A DNA stretch of 64,000 nt from SAR202 cluster bacterium bin22 (GTDB lineage Bacteria; Chloroflexota; Dehalococcoidia; Lucifugimonadales; UBA3495): the NCBI GenBank assembly GCA_002238505.1, contig MPMM01000001.1, forward strand, positions 806,001-870,000, in the 5' to 3' direction. This document shows, piece after piece, positions 46,138 through 54,499 of the stretch. Positions within the stretch are counted from its first letter, which is position 1. Each line of letters opens with the position of its first letter. The position numbers were made by a program, and so were the translations under genes. The notes beneath the pieces were generated by a model. That model worked only from the letters and a program-made list of their open reading frames with translations, made no database searches and was not told the DNA's origin.

Positions 46138-46539
46138 TTATCCCAGCCGCTCCTTCACAAAGTCAACAACGGTGCTTCCAAGAAACAGGGCGCGCTCGGC
46201 ATCCAGGTCTTCGAAGGCTTCAGAACATGTACCGCCGGGCAGGAAAGCAGGGTAACGAGTTATTTCGTAGTACTTATCCAGTTGTCGTGCTTCACTCTTG
46301 ATGGTGTCGAAGAACATCTCAAACAGCTTGGCGTCCTCGCACAGGTCAATGAGCGAGTGCCCCCACACATCCTCAGCTCCCCTATGGTACAAATAAGCCT
46401 TTACCGCCTTTTCCGCTGCCTGTTGACACAGGAAGCAGGCAAGGTTAAAGCGCTCCCCTTCGCGATTGTACTGGGCATCCAGCAGGTCCTGTTCAGCTTG
46501 GCGCAGCCACCGTGCACCCTCGGCCAGATTATTCGGCAC
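46138..46539 (-). CDS. HEPN-domain protein
   Basis: This small helical protein (133 residues) has the HEPN pattern: [18 protein letters not shown] at the start, then [20 protein letters not shown] followed by [17 protein letters not shown] proteins paired with MNT nucleotidyltransferases form a very common toxin-antitoxin-like or RNA-processing module. Its start overlaps the MNT gene end by 11 bases, the standard arrangement. Whether this member is a toxin with ribonuclease activity is not visible from the motif alone. Confidence 0.88.
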   Translation of the reverse strand: MPNNLAEGARWLRQAEQDLLDAQYNREGERFNLACFLCQQAAEKAVKAYLYHRGAEDVWGHSLIDLCEDAKLFEMFFDTIKSEARQLDKYYEITRYPAFLPGGTCSEAFEDLDAERALFLGSTVVDFVKERLG

Positions 46540-46873
46540 TGTATATCACCCTTCCGTGCTTGATTGCGGTTGTGAGCGCGGGAAGCGAGTCCTGAATTTC
46601 CTCGAATTCTTGCGGTGTGTAAACCTGGCAGTCCACGGCAACCATGCTGCTCAAGTGATACGAAAAGAAATCAGCCCTCCGGCCATAAGCATCTTCCACA
46701 TCATGAACCACTATCAGATCCAACCTGCTGTCAGGGGTAATGTCTCCGGATACCATGTCCCCGGTCAAATACACCTTCTCAACCCCCAATTGGGGTAACA
46801 AGCTCATGATGTTTTCCAGTTCCTTTTCAAGCATTTGCTTTCGGAACTGGGTAAACCCAATTCTGACTGGCAT
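46529..46873 (-). CDS. MNT-type nucleotidyltransferase-fold protein with degenerate active site
   Basis: The 114-residue protein has the minimal nucleotidyltransferase layout, with the core at [23 protein letters not shown]. Active MNTs usually show GSxARG followed by SDxDL; here the serine is Asp and the first Asp of the pair is Arg (SRLDL). Catalytic function is therefore doubtful. It is directly upstream of the HEPN gene and overlaps it. In known HEPN-MNT systems the MNT may modify the toxin, so loss of catalysis would point to a different control mode. Confidence 0.82.
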   Translation of the reverse strand: MPVRIGFTQFRKQMLEKELENIMSLLPQLGVEKVYLTGDMVSGDITPDSRLDLIVVHDVEDAYGRRADFFSYHLSSMVAVDCQVYTPQEFEEIQDSLPALTTAIKHGRVIYSAE

Positions 46874-46913
46874 AAGAGACCTCCGCAGGATTCATACTGG
46901 TGCAATAGTTTTG

Positions 46914-47687
46914 CTAACCCAGCAAAATTAAGTGGACTTCTTTGGGTCCGTGGACTCCTACTACCAGCTTCATTTCAATATCCGCGGTGCGACTGGGGCC
47001 GGTAATGAAGTTCAGGTAACTGCCCATCTCTTCGCCGTTTCGGTAGTATTCCAGCCTGCGCAGCAGGAAGACATCGTCCAGACTCTCTACAAGATCTTCA
47101 ATGCGTACGATGGCGAGATGGACGGGTGGAACCAGCGAAACCAGCCTGCTCAGTCCTCTTCGCGGAACGACTACCACCGAACCAGTCTCGGCAACAGCAT
47201 AGTCGGCTCCGGTCATGCCCAGACCTGACTCAATGATCTGGGACCTAAGCCGTTCGCGGGAACTCGCTTCATCCTGCAAGACAGTCACGCACTCGATTCC
47301 CGAAGACTGCAAAGCGGAGTCCAGGGGAAGCTCAGAAAACACCGACTGGTCTGACCGGGCTATTTGCGATATCGAGTGATTCCTGGCCAGTTCTACAGCG
47401 TAACCCACTGCATCCTCAGCGTTGGTAGTCCTGAATAAATTCCAACTGCGCAGCCGGGCAGTCTCAGCGAATTGGTCCAGCAGATGACTTCTTTTGTCCT
47501 CCAGGCGACGCCTGATCTCCGCTGCATGCTCTTCCAAAACGGCCAAATCTTCGGCCAGACGGTGATAAGGAGGGGACGGATCGAGGCGATCAGAGCGGCC
47601 AAGGCTCCGGCGAACGTGTGCCAGGAAGTCATTTTTCGGTATCCCCAGGGATTTCACATTTTGTTTTTCGACCATGGTAGCCTTCAA
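46914..47687 (-). CDS. lutC: Lactate utilization protein C (LUD domain)
   Basis: LutC is the third component of the LutABC iron-sulfur L-lactate oxidation complex. The LUD domain is seen in GADYAVAETGSVVVVPRRGL, with downstream ITGPSRTADIEMKLVVGVHG, which is typical of the family. TTG at 47687 overlaps the lutB stop (TTGA); an ATG at 47675 is an alternative. The length of 257 residues is normal. Confidence 0.93.
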   Translation of the reverse strand: MKATMVEKQNVKSLGIPKNDFLAHVRRSLGRSDRLDPSPPYHRLAEDLAVLEEHAAEIRRRLEDKRSHLLDQFAETARLRSWNLFRTTNAEDAVGYAVELARNHSISQIARSDQSVFSELPLDSALQSSGIECVTVLQDEASSRERLRSQIIESGLGMTGADYAVAETGSVVVVPRRGLSRLVSLVPPVHLAIVRIEDLVESLDDVFLLRRLEYYRNGEEMGSYLNFITGPSRTADIEMKLVVGVHGPKEVHLILLG

Positions 47688-49141
47688 CCCCGGGTTTCAG
47701 ATTCGCCTTCCAGTTCATCTGCCCATATTTGTCGAAAACTGCGCCTGGCCAATGTGGGCAAATCTCGGGCCGCAGTCCACTGGGAAACCAGCGGAAGGGA
47801 TACCTTTTTTGCGACTTTGCCTTCAGAAGAAAAGGGCTTTTGCACCATTCTGCCAACCTTACTTGCCGCAGAAAGAGCCGCGGGATTACTCATAAGCCAA
47901 GTGTATCCCTTGGCGGCCTGCCTTTCGATCAGGGTTGAAGAGTTTTCTGCGTCGCTGGGACTCTCGGCCAGGCGATGCCGGAGATGGAGCAACATGCGCG
48001 GGATGTTGATCTTGATTGGGCAGACCTCCCGACAAGCCCCGCAAAGGCTGGAGGCATGGGGAAGGTCCTTGGCATCCTTCAACCCTACCAGGGCCGGGGA
48101 GACAATAGCCCCAATGGGACCCGGGTAAACCCAGCCATAAGCATGCCCGCCGATTTTGCCGTAAACAGGGCAAATGTTCAGGCATGCACCGCAACGGATG
48201 CAATAAAGGGCCTCCCTCAATTCGGGGTCAGCCAGCAGTCTGGACCGGCCATTGTCCACCAGGACAAGGTGGAATTCCTCGGGCCCATCTTCGTCTTCGT
48301 TCCGCCGCGGTCCAGTTACCATGCTGACGTAACTAGTGAGTCGCTGTCCCGTAGCTGAACGGGGGAGCAAGCGGAGAAAAATAGAAAGGTCTTGCAACGA
48401 AGGTATTACCTTTTCCATGCCAGTGATGCCAATGTGGATCTTGGGAGCGGACGTACACAGGCGGCCATTGCCTTCGTTGGTAATGATTACCAGAGTCCCT
48501 GTCTCTGCAACCAGGAAATTCGCTCCGCTAATTCCCAGGTCGGCAGCCAGGAACCTGCTCCGAAGCGCTTCCCTGGCCACTCTAGCCATTTCCTCGATGT
48601 CATCAGTGAGGGGAACGCCCAATTTTTCGTGAAATAGTTCAGAAACTTGTTCCTTTGTCTTGTGCAATGCTGGAGCTACCAAGTGTGAGGGTGTCTCCTC
48701 AGCCAGTTGAATAATGTACTCGCCCAGGTCCGTCTCAAAAACATCGACCCCAACGGATTCCAGGGTCTTGTTCAAGTCCAGCTCTTCGGAAACCATGGAC
48801 TTGCTCTTGGTGGCGACTTTTACTCCCCTGGCCTGGGCAATCTCGGCGACTATTGCATTAGCCTGGGCCGCGTCTCGAGCAAAGTGGACTTGCCCGCCGG
48901 CTTTGGTTACCTGTTCGTAAAGCAACTCCAAATAGTAGTCAAGGTGTTCCAGGGCATGCACCTTGATCCGGCGCGCCTCTTCCCGCCACTGCTCCCAAGC
49001 TTCCCAGCTAACCTCTTCTATCGCCTCCAATCGAGCCTCATTGAAGCCGCCGCCAACTTGCCGCAAGGCGCGTTGCAAGGTGGCATCTTCTATGGCGGCG
49101 CCTGAGGCAGCGACGAAATCCTGGGTTTTGACCTCAGCCAT
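47684..49141 (-). CDS. lutB: Lactate utilization protein B (iron-sulfur)
   Basis: LutB carries an N-terminal LUD domain (NFLVAETGTLVIITNEGNGR) followed by two 4Fe-4S cysteine groups: CIRCGACLNICPVYGKIGG and CGACREVCPIKINIPRMLL. The start at 49141 is used because AAGGAG lies just upstream; an earlier frame begins at 49168. It overlaps lutA by eight bases and lutC by four. The three proteins oxidise L-lactate to pyruvate and use an unknown acceptor. Confidence 0.94.
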   Translation of the reverse strand: MAEVKTQDFVAASGAAIEDATLQRALRQVGGGFNEARLEAIEEVSWEAWEQWREEARRIKVHALEHLDYYLELLYEQVTKAGGQVHFARDAAQANAIVAEIAQARGVKVATKSKSMVSEELDLNKTLESVGVDVFETDLGEYIIQLAEETPSHLVAPALHKTKEQVSELFHEKLGVPLTDDIEEMARVAREALRSRFLAADLGISGANFLVAETGTLVIITNEGNGRLCTSAPKIHIGITGMEKVIPSLQDLSIFLRLLPRSATGQRLTSYVSMVTGPRRNEDEDGPEEFHLVLVDNGRSRLLADPELREALYCIRCGACLNICPVYGKIGGHAYGWVYPGPIGAIVSPALVGLKDAKDLPHASSLCGACREVCPIKINIPRMLLHLRHRLAESPSDAENSSTLIERQAAKGYTWLMSNPAALSAASKVGRMVQKPFSSEGKVAKKVSLPLVSQWTAARDLPTLARRSFRQIWADELEGESETRG

Positions 49142-49898
49142 TGCCTTCTCCTCCTGACCCTTCAGCACCGTCCAGGACCTCCGCGATGTGGCGGATATTC
49201 ATTGACTGACCCTGTCGGCTCAAGCCTCCATCTATATGAATCAGACAGCTCATGTCGCAAGCAACGAGGGTGTCTGCGCCCGTGGCGAGGACGTTGGCTA
49301 TCTTGTCTTCCATCATACCTTCGGAAATATGGGGATACTTGACGGAAAAGGTTCCTCCAAACCCACAGCAGGTTTCAGCCTGGGGCAGGGGACACAGCTC
49401 AAGACCGTCCACTTGTCCAAGCAGATTGACGGGCTCCTGTCTTACTTCCATTTCCCGCAGCAAGTGGCAGCTTGAGTGGTAGGTAGCCTTGGCTGGAAAG
49501 TAAGAGCCTGTGTCGCTTATGCCAAGGACCTTGACCAGGAATTCGGAAAACTCATACACCTTTTCCGACAATTGCTCGGCCTTCTCCCCGTAGTCAGGGT
49601 CACCCGAAAACAATTCGCGGTAGAAAACTTTCAGCATGGCAGCACAGGAGCCAGAAGGAACTACCACATAGTCGCTCAATGTAAAACTATCGATAACCCT
49701 TCGGGACAATTGGCGGGCCAGCTGGGTGTATCCCGAATTAAACAGGGGCTGCCCGCAGCAAGTCTGCTCCCCTGGGAAATCCACAATCACGCCATTACGC
49801 CGTAGCACGTTCACGACACTAACTCCCACCTGAGGGTAGAGCTGGTCCACGATACAAGTAACAAAAAGAGAGGCGTGAACTTGGGTGGGTTGGGTCAA
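49134..49898 (-). CDS. lutA: Lactate utilization protein A (CCG-domain)
   Basis: LutA belongs to the cysteine-rich (CCG) family that includes glycolate oxidase GlcF and heterodisulfide reductase HdrB. Its two CCG motifs are in GEQTCCGQPLFNSGY and AETCCGFGGTFSVKYP. The TTG at 49898 is chosen because AGAGGA lies five bases before it and gives the family-typical N-terminus near ASLFVTCIVDQLYP (254 residues). A longer frame extends to 50030 but reads through non-conserved DNA. It heads the lutABC operon. Confidence 0.92.
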   Translation of the reverse strand: MTQPTQVHASLFVTCIVDQLYPQVGVSVVNVLRRNGVIVDFPGEQTCCGQPLFNSGYTQLARQLSRRVIDSFTLSDYVVVPSGSCAAMLKVFYRELFSGDPDYGEKAEQLSEKVYEFSEFLVKVLGISDTGSYFPAKATYHSSCHLLREMEVRQEPVNLLGQVDGLELCPLPQAETCCGFGGTFSVKYPHISEGMMEDKIANVLATGADTLVACDMSCLIHIDGGLSRQGQSMNIRHIAEVLDGAEGSGGEGNG

Positions 49899-50364
49899 GG
49901 CGTTCCTCTGGGATTGATTGACTGGCTCGGTCCGGTTCAGGGGCGACCGTATTTGAACCGCATTAAAGCAACGGGAATTATTAGGTAGAGTAGCAGAGCA
50001 TCCAGGCAGTGGCAACCGACGTTTTCCCAAAGAGAGCAGCCAGGTACCTCACCCGAATTCTCACCTGTGTCATGCTAAGCGCTGCATATTCGGAATCGAA
50101 ACCGGAGCGTTGGAGTTTTGCTGTGTCAATTTCAAGCGGCTCCAGTTGACTGCCGATGACTGGCCCAAACGGGTGTCGATGCTGTCAGCAAGTCCACTCC
50201 CATTTGCTGGCTTCGGGGTGTCACATGGAACTCAACGATCTGAACACCGACGATCTACACCGGAGTTTTCTCAGTGTTCACCGATCGAGCATCAGGCCAC
50301 AAAAATATTTCGGCGTTAGAAAGAGATTGCGTTCACCCGCTGCCGGATTTATTTGAGGCATGGA
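49899..50364. other. No gene seen upstream of lutA
   Basis: No supported gene. Short frames on both strands have no RBS or recognisable domain. The lutA promoter should lie here, but no strong -35/-10 pair was found. Confidence 0.6.
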
Positions 50365-51160
50365 TAAGGCCTGAAAGCCCCCAGAGACCACCGCAACCGT
50401 ACGGAGGCAGAGCGTCGCTTCTTCATCATCCCCTGCAAGTATGGTTGGGAACTGTGTTCCCCCAATTGATGCCCCTACCGTGGCATCTTGTATAGCCCGC
50501 GCAACGACGAGAATGCCAAAGTCCTGCAATGCTTCAACCACTCCCGGAACTTCGAGCCTGTCTCACCTGACCTGATGGATGTGACAGCCTGTCGACTTTT
50601 GCCAATAGAAGGACCGGAACCGGGCCTGGCCATCCGGCTGGACAGATATCTACCTTTCATTAGCCCGGAGGACTCGACACCCGAGAGACGTAGAAGCACT
50701 TGAATCGTGCCAGGCTGGATTTCCCGCAGGTGAACTGGAATGGTCCCGACATTTCAATGGGTATGTTAAGGCCCTTCCCGAACTAATGGGATTAGTTACG
50801 GATGGGGATTCGGGCTGCAGTGGCACACTCAAATGCAAAGTCCTGTCGGGGCCCCGGTACGAGATCGCTCTTCGCCCCAGATAGATTCCGCGACTGGTTG
50901 AGGAAAGGATCCCGCTCGTTCTTACCTCACCGATCAAAAAAGACATTCAGCAATGCCCCTCATACGGAAACTGGTAGAGGACTTGCCTTTCATTGAGGCA
51001 ACGGTTCTAGTTGAGTAGCTGCTCGAAGAGTAGTTTGGCTTCTACAGCGAAGTTGGAAAGCATGTAATAACTACCGGCTATTTGCCTACCGGGGATCCGC
51101 ACTCGACGCGGTGCCTCTTGACTTTGACGTTACGCGTTAACAAGCCAGGACGGCGCGGTT
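50365..51160 (+). pseudogene. Decayed coding region, product not identified
   Basis: Plus-strand translation gives coherent protein-like segments broken by stops and frame changes. In frame 1, GLKAPRDHRNRTEAERRFF continues to a TGA at 50467, then CPYRGILYSPRNDENAKVLQ to a TGA near 50701. Frame 2 carries HPRDVEALESCQAGFPAGEL and KALPELMGLVTDGDSG, broken at TAG 50882, then IPRLVEERIPLVLTSPIKKD to TAG 50975. Frame 1 resumes with MPLIRKLVEDLPFIEATVLVE and two TAGs. DVEALESCQAGF..GELEWS weakly recalls the C-terminus of Rieske oxygenase large subunits. At least three frame changes or stops mean no functional protein is made as written. Confidence 0.4.
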
Positions 51161-51629
51161 GAACCGACATCGGATCCACCAGCAGTACCCGTGGTCTCGA
51201 AGTTTCCGATTTTGGCCCAATCGCAGAGCCAAGGAAACAAGCGGCGGAGAACCTAGGGTAAAACGTACAGTGTTGATCTACCGTTTTCACGGCGGGAGGG
51301 GCCGCCTAATTTAGGCGGAGCGGAATGCATTCTGCAAATGGAAGGGTGCAACCTGCAGATAGCACCACGTGGGGTAAGGCTGGTCCCGGAATCTCTCTCG
51401 TGGCACAGTGCCCTAAGCACTAAATCCAGGTTGGCCGATGGAGGACATTCCTGGGAAGCCCAGCACATTTGACAGAAAGGGACTGTAAAGAAAGACCTTC
51501 CCATTGCCGGCAAGGAATATTTGGCCCTTCGAATCCATTGGAAGAAGCGGGCAAGAAAACATCCAGAAATGGCTACAAATAAATATCCCTTAACTCAATT
51601 CCAGTCCCGCATTCGAGTCGCAAAGAAAC
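51161..51629. other. No gene seen between decayed region and tRNA-Sec terminator
   Basis: Short open frames on both strands lack RBS and conserved motifs. Nothing further is identifiable. Confidence 0.55.
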
Positions 51630-51658
51630 GCAGTGCAATCCGTAATGGATTGCACTGC
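51630..51658 (-). terminator. Terminator of the trxA-tRNA-Sec unit
   Basis: A perfect 12-base-pair hairpin (GCAGTGCAATCC/GGATTGCACTGC) has a five-base loop and is followed on the minus strand by GTTTCTTTGCG. It begins 38 bases past the 3' end of the selenocysteine tRNA. Confidence 0.75.
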
Positions 51659-51695
51659 AATTGAAAATCCTGAAGAAGGAGAATTACCGAACGTG

Positions 51696-51792
51696 TGGCG
51701 GGAGTGCGAGGGAGTCGAACCCACCTACCCCGCTCTTCACGAGGCACAACGGATTTGAAGTCCGCAAGAGCCACCGGGCCCCTTCCACTCCC
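51696..51792 (-). tRNA. selC: Selenocysteine tRNA (anticodon UCA)
   Basis: Read on the minus strand, this 97-base gene begins GGGAGTGG and ends GCACTCCCGCCA, with CCA encoded. The acceptor stem is at least seven pairs (GGGAGTG/CACTCCC). The anticodon arm is GCGGACTTCAAATCCGT, with anticodon TCA and the GGACTTCAAATCC core found in E. coli selC. A long variable arm lies between it and the T-arm, whose loop reads GGTTCGACTCC. These features separate it from a UGA-suppressing ordinary tRNA. It lies 29 bases after the trxA stop and is followed by a strong terminator, so it may be cut from a trxA transcript. Confidence 0.93.
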
Positions 51793-51821
51793 TTGTCACA
51801 TCACAGGAGAGGAAGCGGAAG

Positions 51822-52151
51822 CTAGCTGCCCAGCACCGAGTCGATCTTTCGCTTCAATGCGCCCTTTGGCAGCGCTCCGACTACCTGGTCCACTGGTTCC
51901 CCGTCCTTAAAGAAAATCAGGGCCGGAATACTGCGTATCCCATATTTCATAGCGATGTTCGGGTTATTGTCCACATCCACTTTGGCTACGTTGAGTCTTC
52001 CTTCGTACTCCAAAGCCAGATCGTGAACCGCTGGCGCAATCATCTTACAGGGGCCACACCATTCGGCCCAGAAATCGACCAGTACGGGCAGTTCAGAACC
52101 TTCAACCTGGTCTGCCCAAGTATTCTCATTGACATCTACTGGTTCCGGCAT
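51822..52151 (-). CDS. trxA: Thioredoxin
   Basis: This is a standard 109-residue thioredoxin, with the redox motif FWAEWCGPCKMIAP (Cys32 and Cys35), the cis-proline region IRSIPALIFFKDG and the C-terminal helix ALPKGALKRKIDSVL. It reduces protein disulfides, using thioredoxin reductase as its own reductant. The gene is followed after 29 bases by the selenocysteine tRNA in the same direction, an unusual pairing. Confidence 0.95.
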   Translation of the reverse strand: MPEPVDVNENTWADQVEGSELPVLVDFWAEWCGPCKMIAPAVHDLALEYEGRLNVAKVDVDNNPNIAMKYGIRSIPALIFFKDGEPVDQVVGALPKGALKRKIDSVLGS

Positions 52152-52318
52152 TTAATCCTCCAGGGAAACCTCTCCCCCATTAGCATTCCTGAATAAAGGA
52201 CTGGCGGCTGTCAACTCTTGGCTGGACGCCCTTCCTGCCTTCAGTTTAGCTTTTCGAATACTTTCCGGTCAACCGGAAGAGGTCGATTCGAGCTATGCCA
52301 CCAGGTTACGCCACAATC

Positions 52319-52348
52319 TTGGAATAACTCAGACCTTTAGTTTATAGT
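52319..52348 (+). promoter_or_regulatory. Candidate promoter of the RlmD-Maf/Tat unit
   Basis: TTGGAA at 52319-52324 and TATAGT at 52343-52348 are separated by 18 bases. The predicted start site lies only about ten bases before the TTG start codon, beside GGAGGAG. Confidence 0.45.
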
Positions 52349-52364
52349 GTGAAGCGGAGGAGTT

Positions 52365-54206
52365 TTGGTTCAACAGAACTTGAGCGCGGGTGAACGCATC
52401 GAATTGCGGCTGACTTCCTGGGGACGCCTTGGAGAGGCTATGGCTTCCTATGTTGGGCACGATGTGTTCGTTCTCGGTGGCATACCTGGGGAAAGAGTCA
52501 TTGCGGAAGTCGTAAGAGTTCGACGCAAGTACGTTGCCGCCATTGTGGTGGAAGTGCTGGTGTCCTCCCCTGTACGCATAGCGCCGCCGTGTCCCTATTA
52601 CGGCTTCTGCACCGGTTGCCAGTGGCAGCATGTGGACTACGAGGCTCAACTGGACGCAAAGCGCGATAAGGTGAGCGACGCTCTGAAACGGGTCGGAGGA
52701 ATGGAGCAGATTCCTGTGGAGAAAACGTTGCCATCTCCTGTTCAGTACGGCTACCGGAACCATGCGAGGTTTACCGTCGGAAAAAGCGGCGACCTGGGCT
52801 TTGTGAATCGCGAGACCAGGCAATTCATTCACATAGACCGTTGCATGCTGATGCACGATGGAATCAATCACATCCTCGAAGAGTTGCAGGACCGGTGCAG
52901 CGAAACCACGCAATTGGCGGTCAGGGCCGGCCGGGATACAGGTGATTACCTGGTGCAGCCGCCCCTGAAGAACCCAGAAATATCCATTCCCACTGGACAA
53001 AAGCATTACCAGGAGTCGGTGTCAGGCCGGGCGTTTCGGGTTGCCTCACCCTCCTTCTTTCAGGTCAATGTTGATCAGGCAGCCCAGCTAATCGAAGTGG
53101 TGCGCAATACTGTTGGTCTCAGTGGCAACGAAGTGCTGCTGGATGCGTACACGGGGGTGGGAACTTTTGCAGTATTGCTCGCCCCATTTGCCAGACAGGT
53201 TTATGCCATTGAAGAGTCTTCGGCTGCAGTGGAGGATGCCAGGCAAAATGCCGCCGGCGTGGAGAATCTGGGGTTTCTGCTTGGTAAGACTGAAGATGTA
53301 TTGGCCGACTTGCCGCAGTCTCCCGATATTGTCATCCTGGACCCGCCCCGGGCCGGGTGTCAGCCTTCGGCGCTGGCCAAACTGCTGGACCTCAAGGCTC
53401 CAAAGATAGTCTATGTGTCCTGCGACCCCGAAACCCTGGCCAGGGACTTGAAGGTGCTGTGCGCGGACTCCTATTCGGTAGTCCATATTCAGCCCGTCGA
53501 CATGTTTCCCCAAACACAGCATGTGGAATGTGTAGCTGTTCTCACACTTTCCAGCAGCAGTCCTCTTATCTTGGCTTCCGGCTCTCCGAGGCGTCGGGAG
53601 TTGCTCACTGAACTCGGTCTGAAGTTTGAAGTCCGCCCGTCTAATGCACCAGAAGAACAGATTGAGGGCGAGACCGCCGAAGAGATGGTGCAGCGCTTGT
53701 CGCGCGATAAAGCCATGGTAGTGGCCGCTGACCTGACGGAAGGGTTTGTAATCGGCGCGGACAGCACGGTGGTGCTGGAAGGGCGGTCAATCGGGAAACC
53801 CGAGGATGAAGAAGACGCCCGGCGTATGCTCATGGAGTTGCGAGGCACGGAACACCAGGTAACTACGGGTTTAACCGTTGTCAATGTTGCTACCGGCCGG
53901 CTTCTGACGGAATATATGACTGCAGAAATTGTTATGCGCAACTTCACTGAAGAGGAGATGGAACAGTCCATAGCCTCGGGCACTCCAATGGACAAAGCAG
54001 GGGCGTATGCCGTTCAGGACACTGAATTCAGGCCGGCTACCCTTCAGGGTGGCTGCTACACCAACGTGGTCGGACTGCCCCTTTGCCGCCTGATGGAGAT
54101 GCTGGAAGAACTGGGATACGAGGCGCTGCCAGACTTGAAATCGGACGTAGGCAGCCATTGCCTGGGCTCTTGCCCCTTCCGGGGTTGCGGTGAGGCTACA
54201 CAGTGA
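52365..54206 (+). CDS. Fusion of RlmD-type rRNA methyltransferase and Maf nucleotide pyrophosphatase
   Basis: The N-terminal part (to about residue 393) is a 23S rRNA (uracil-C5)-methyltransferase of the RumA/TrmA family. It has a TRAM-like start, Fe-S cysteines in CPYYGFCTGC plus Cys near residue 160, SAM motif LLDAYTGVGTFAVL, and the catalytic cysteine in YVSCDPETLARDL. From about residue 396 a Maf domain follows: ILASGSPRRRELL, GADSTVVLEGRSIGKP, and DKAGAYAV near residue 545. Maf hydrolyses non-canonical and canonical NTPs and affects septum formation. There is no stop or frame change at the junction. The last 25 residues are an extra tail with three cysteines (GSHCLGSCPFRGCGE). TTG start, GGAGGAG upstream. 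Confidence 0.9.
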   Translation: MVQQNLSAGERIELRLTSWGRLGEAMASYVGHDVFVLGGIPGERVIAEVVRVRRKYVAAIVVEVLVSSPVRIAPPCPYYGFCTGCQWQHVDYEAQLDAKRDKVSDALKRVGGMEQIPVEKTLPSPVQYGYRNHARFTVGKSGDLGFVNRETRQFIHIDRCMLMHDGINHILEELQDRCSETTQLAVRAGRDTGDYLVQPPLKNPEISIPTGQKHYQESVSGRAFRVASPSFFQVNVDQAAQLIEVVRNTVGLSGNEVLLDAYTGVGTFAVLLAPFARQVYAIEESSAAVEDARQNAAGVENLGFLLGKTEDVLADLPQSPDIVILDPPRAGCQPSALAKLLDLKAPKIVYVSCDPETLARDLKVLCADSYSVVHIQPVDMFPQTQHVECVAVLTLSSSSPLILASGSPRRRELLTELGLKFEVRPSNAPEEQIEGETAEEMVQRLSRDKAMVVAADLTEGFVIGADSTVVLEGRSIGKPEDEEDARRMLMELRGTEHQVTTGLTVVNVATGRLLTEYMTAEIVMRNFTEEEMEQSIASGTPMDKAGAYAVQDTEFRPATLQGGCYTNVVGLPLCRLMEMLEELGYEALPDLKSDVGSHCLGSCPFRGCGEATQ

Positions 54207-54499
54207 ACCTCTTTGGCGTGGGGTTCCTGGAACTGGCCGTCATATTTCTTATCGCCTTTCTGGTTATGGGGCCAGCCAAGGCCATTGAAATGGCGCGGAC
54301 AGCCGGGAAGCTCTTAGGCGACATGCGCCGCACTGTCAACGAAATGACCGCTGCAGCAGACTTGAACGAGCACCCTGCAGCGCAACCTCCAACACCTTCA
54401 CAAGCTCCCAGCCCATCCGTGACGCCACCTGCAGGGGCGGTGCCCACCTCTGGACCAGAAGAAGGGAATGAGCAGCAGTCGCGAACTCACACTGATTGA
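54203..54499 (+). CDS. TatA/TatB-like twin-arginine translocase subunit
   Basis: This 98-residue protein has an N-terminal membrane helix (FLELAVIFLIAFLVMGPAKA) followed by an amphipathic helix (EMARTAGKLLGDMRRTVNEM) and a Pro/Ala/Thr/Ser-rich tail, the layout of TatA/TatB. The helix ends with the MGP motif typical of TatB. GTG start overlaps the fusion gene's stop (GTGA). It overlaps tatC by 32 bases. A second, clearly TatA-type protein is encoded convergently at 55295, so this one probably acts as TatB. Confidence 0.85.
   Translation: MNLFGVGFLELAVIFLIAFLVMGPAKAIEMARTAGKLLGDMRRTVNEMTAAADLNEHPAAQPPTPSQAPSPSVTPPAGAVPTSGPEEGNEQQSRTHTD

Noticed and set aside
50464-50472. In-frame TGA at 50467 as a selenocysteine codon, given selA and tRNA-Sec
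   Set aside because: The same frame has further stops, the neighbouring segments shift frames and no SECIS-like hairpin was evident just downstream, so decay is the simpler reading.
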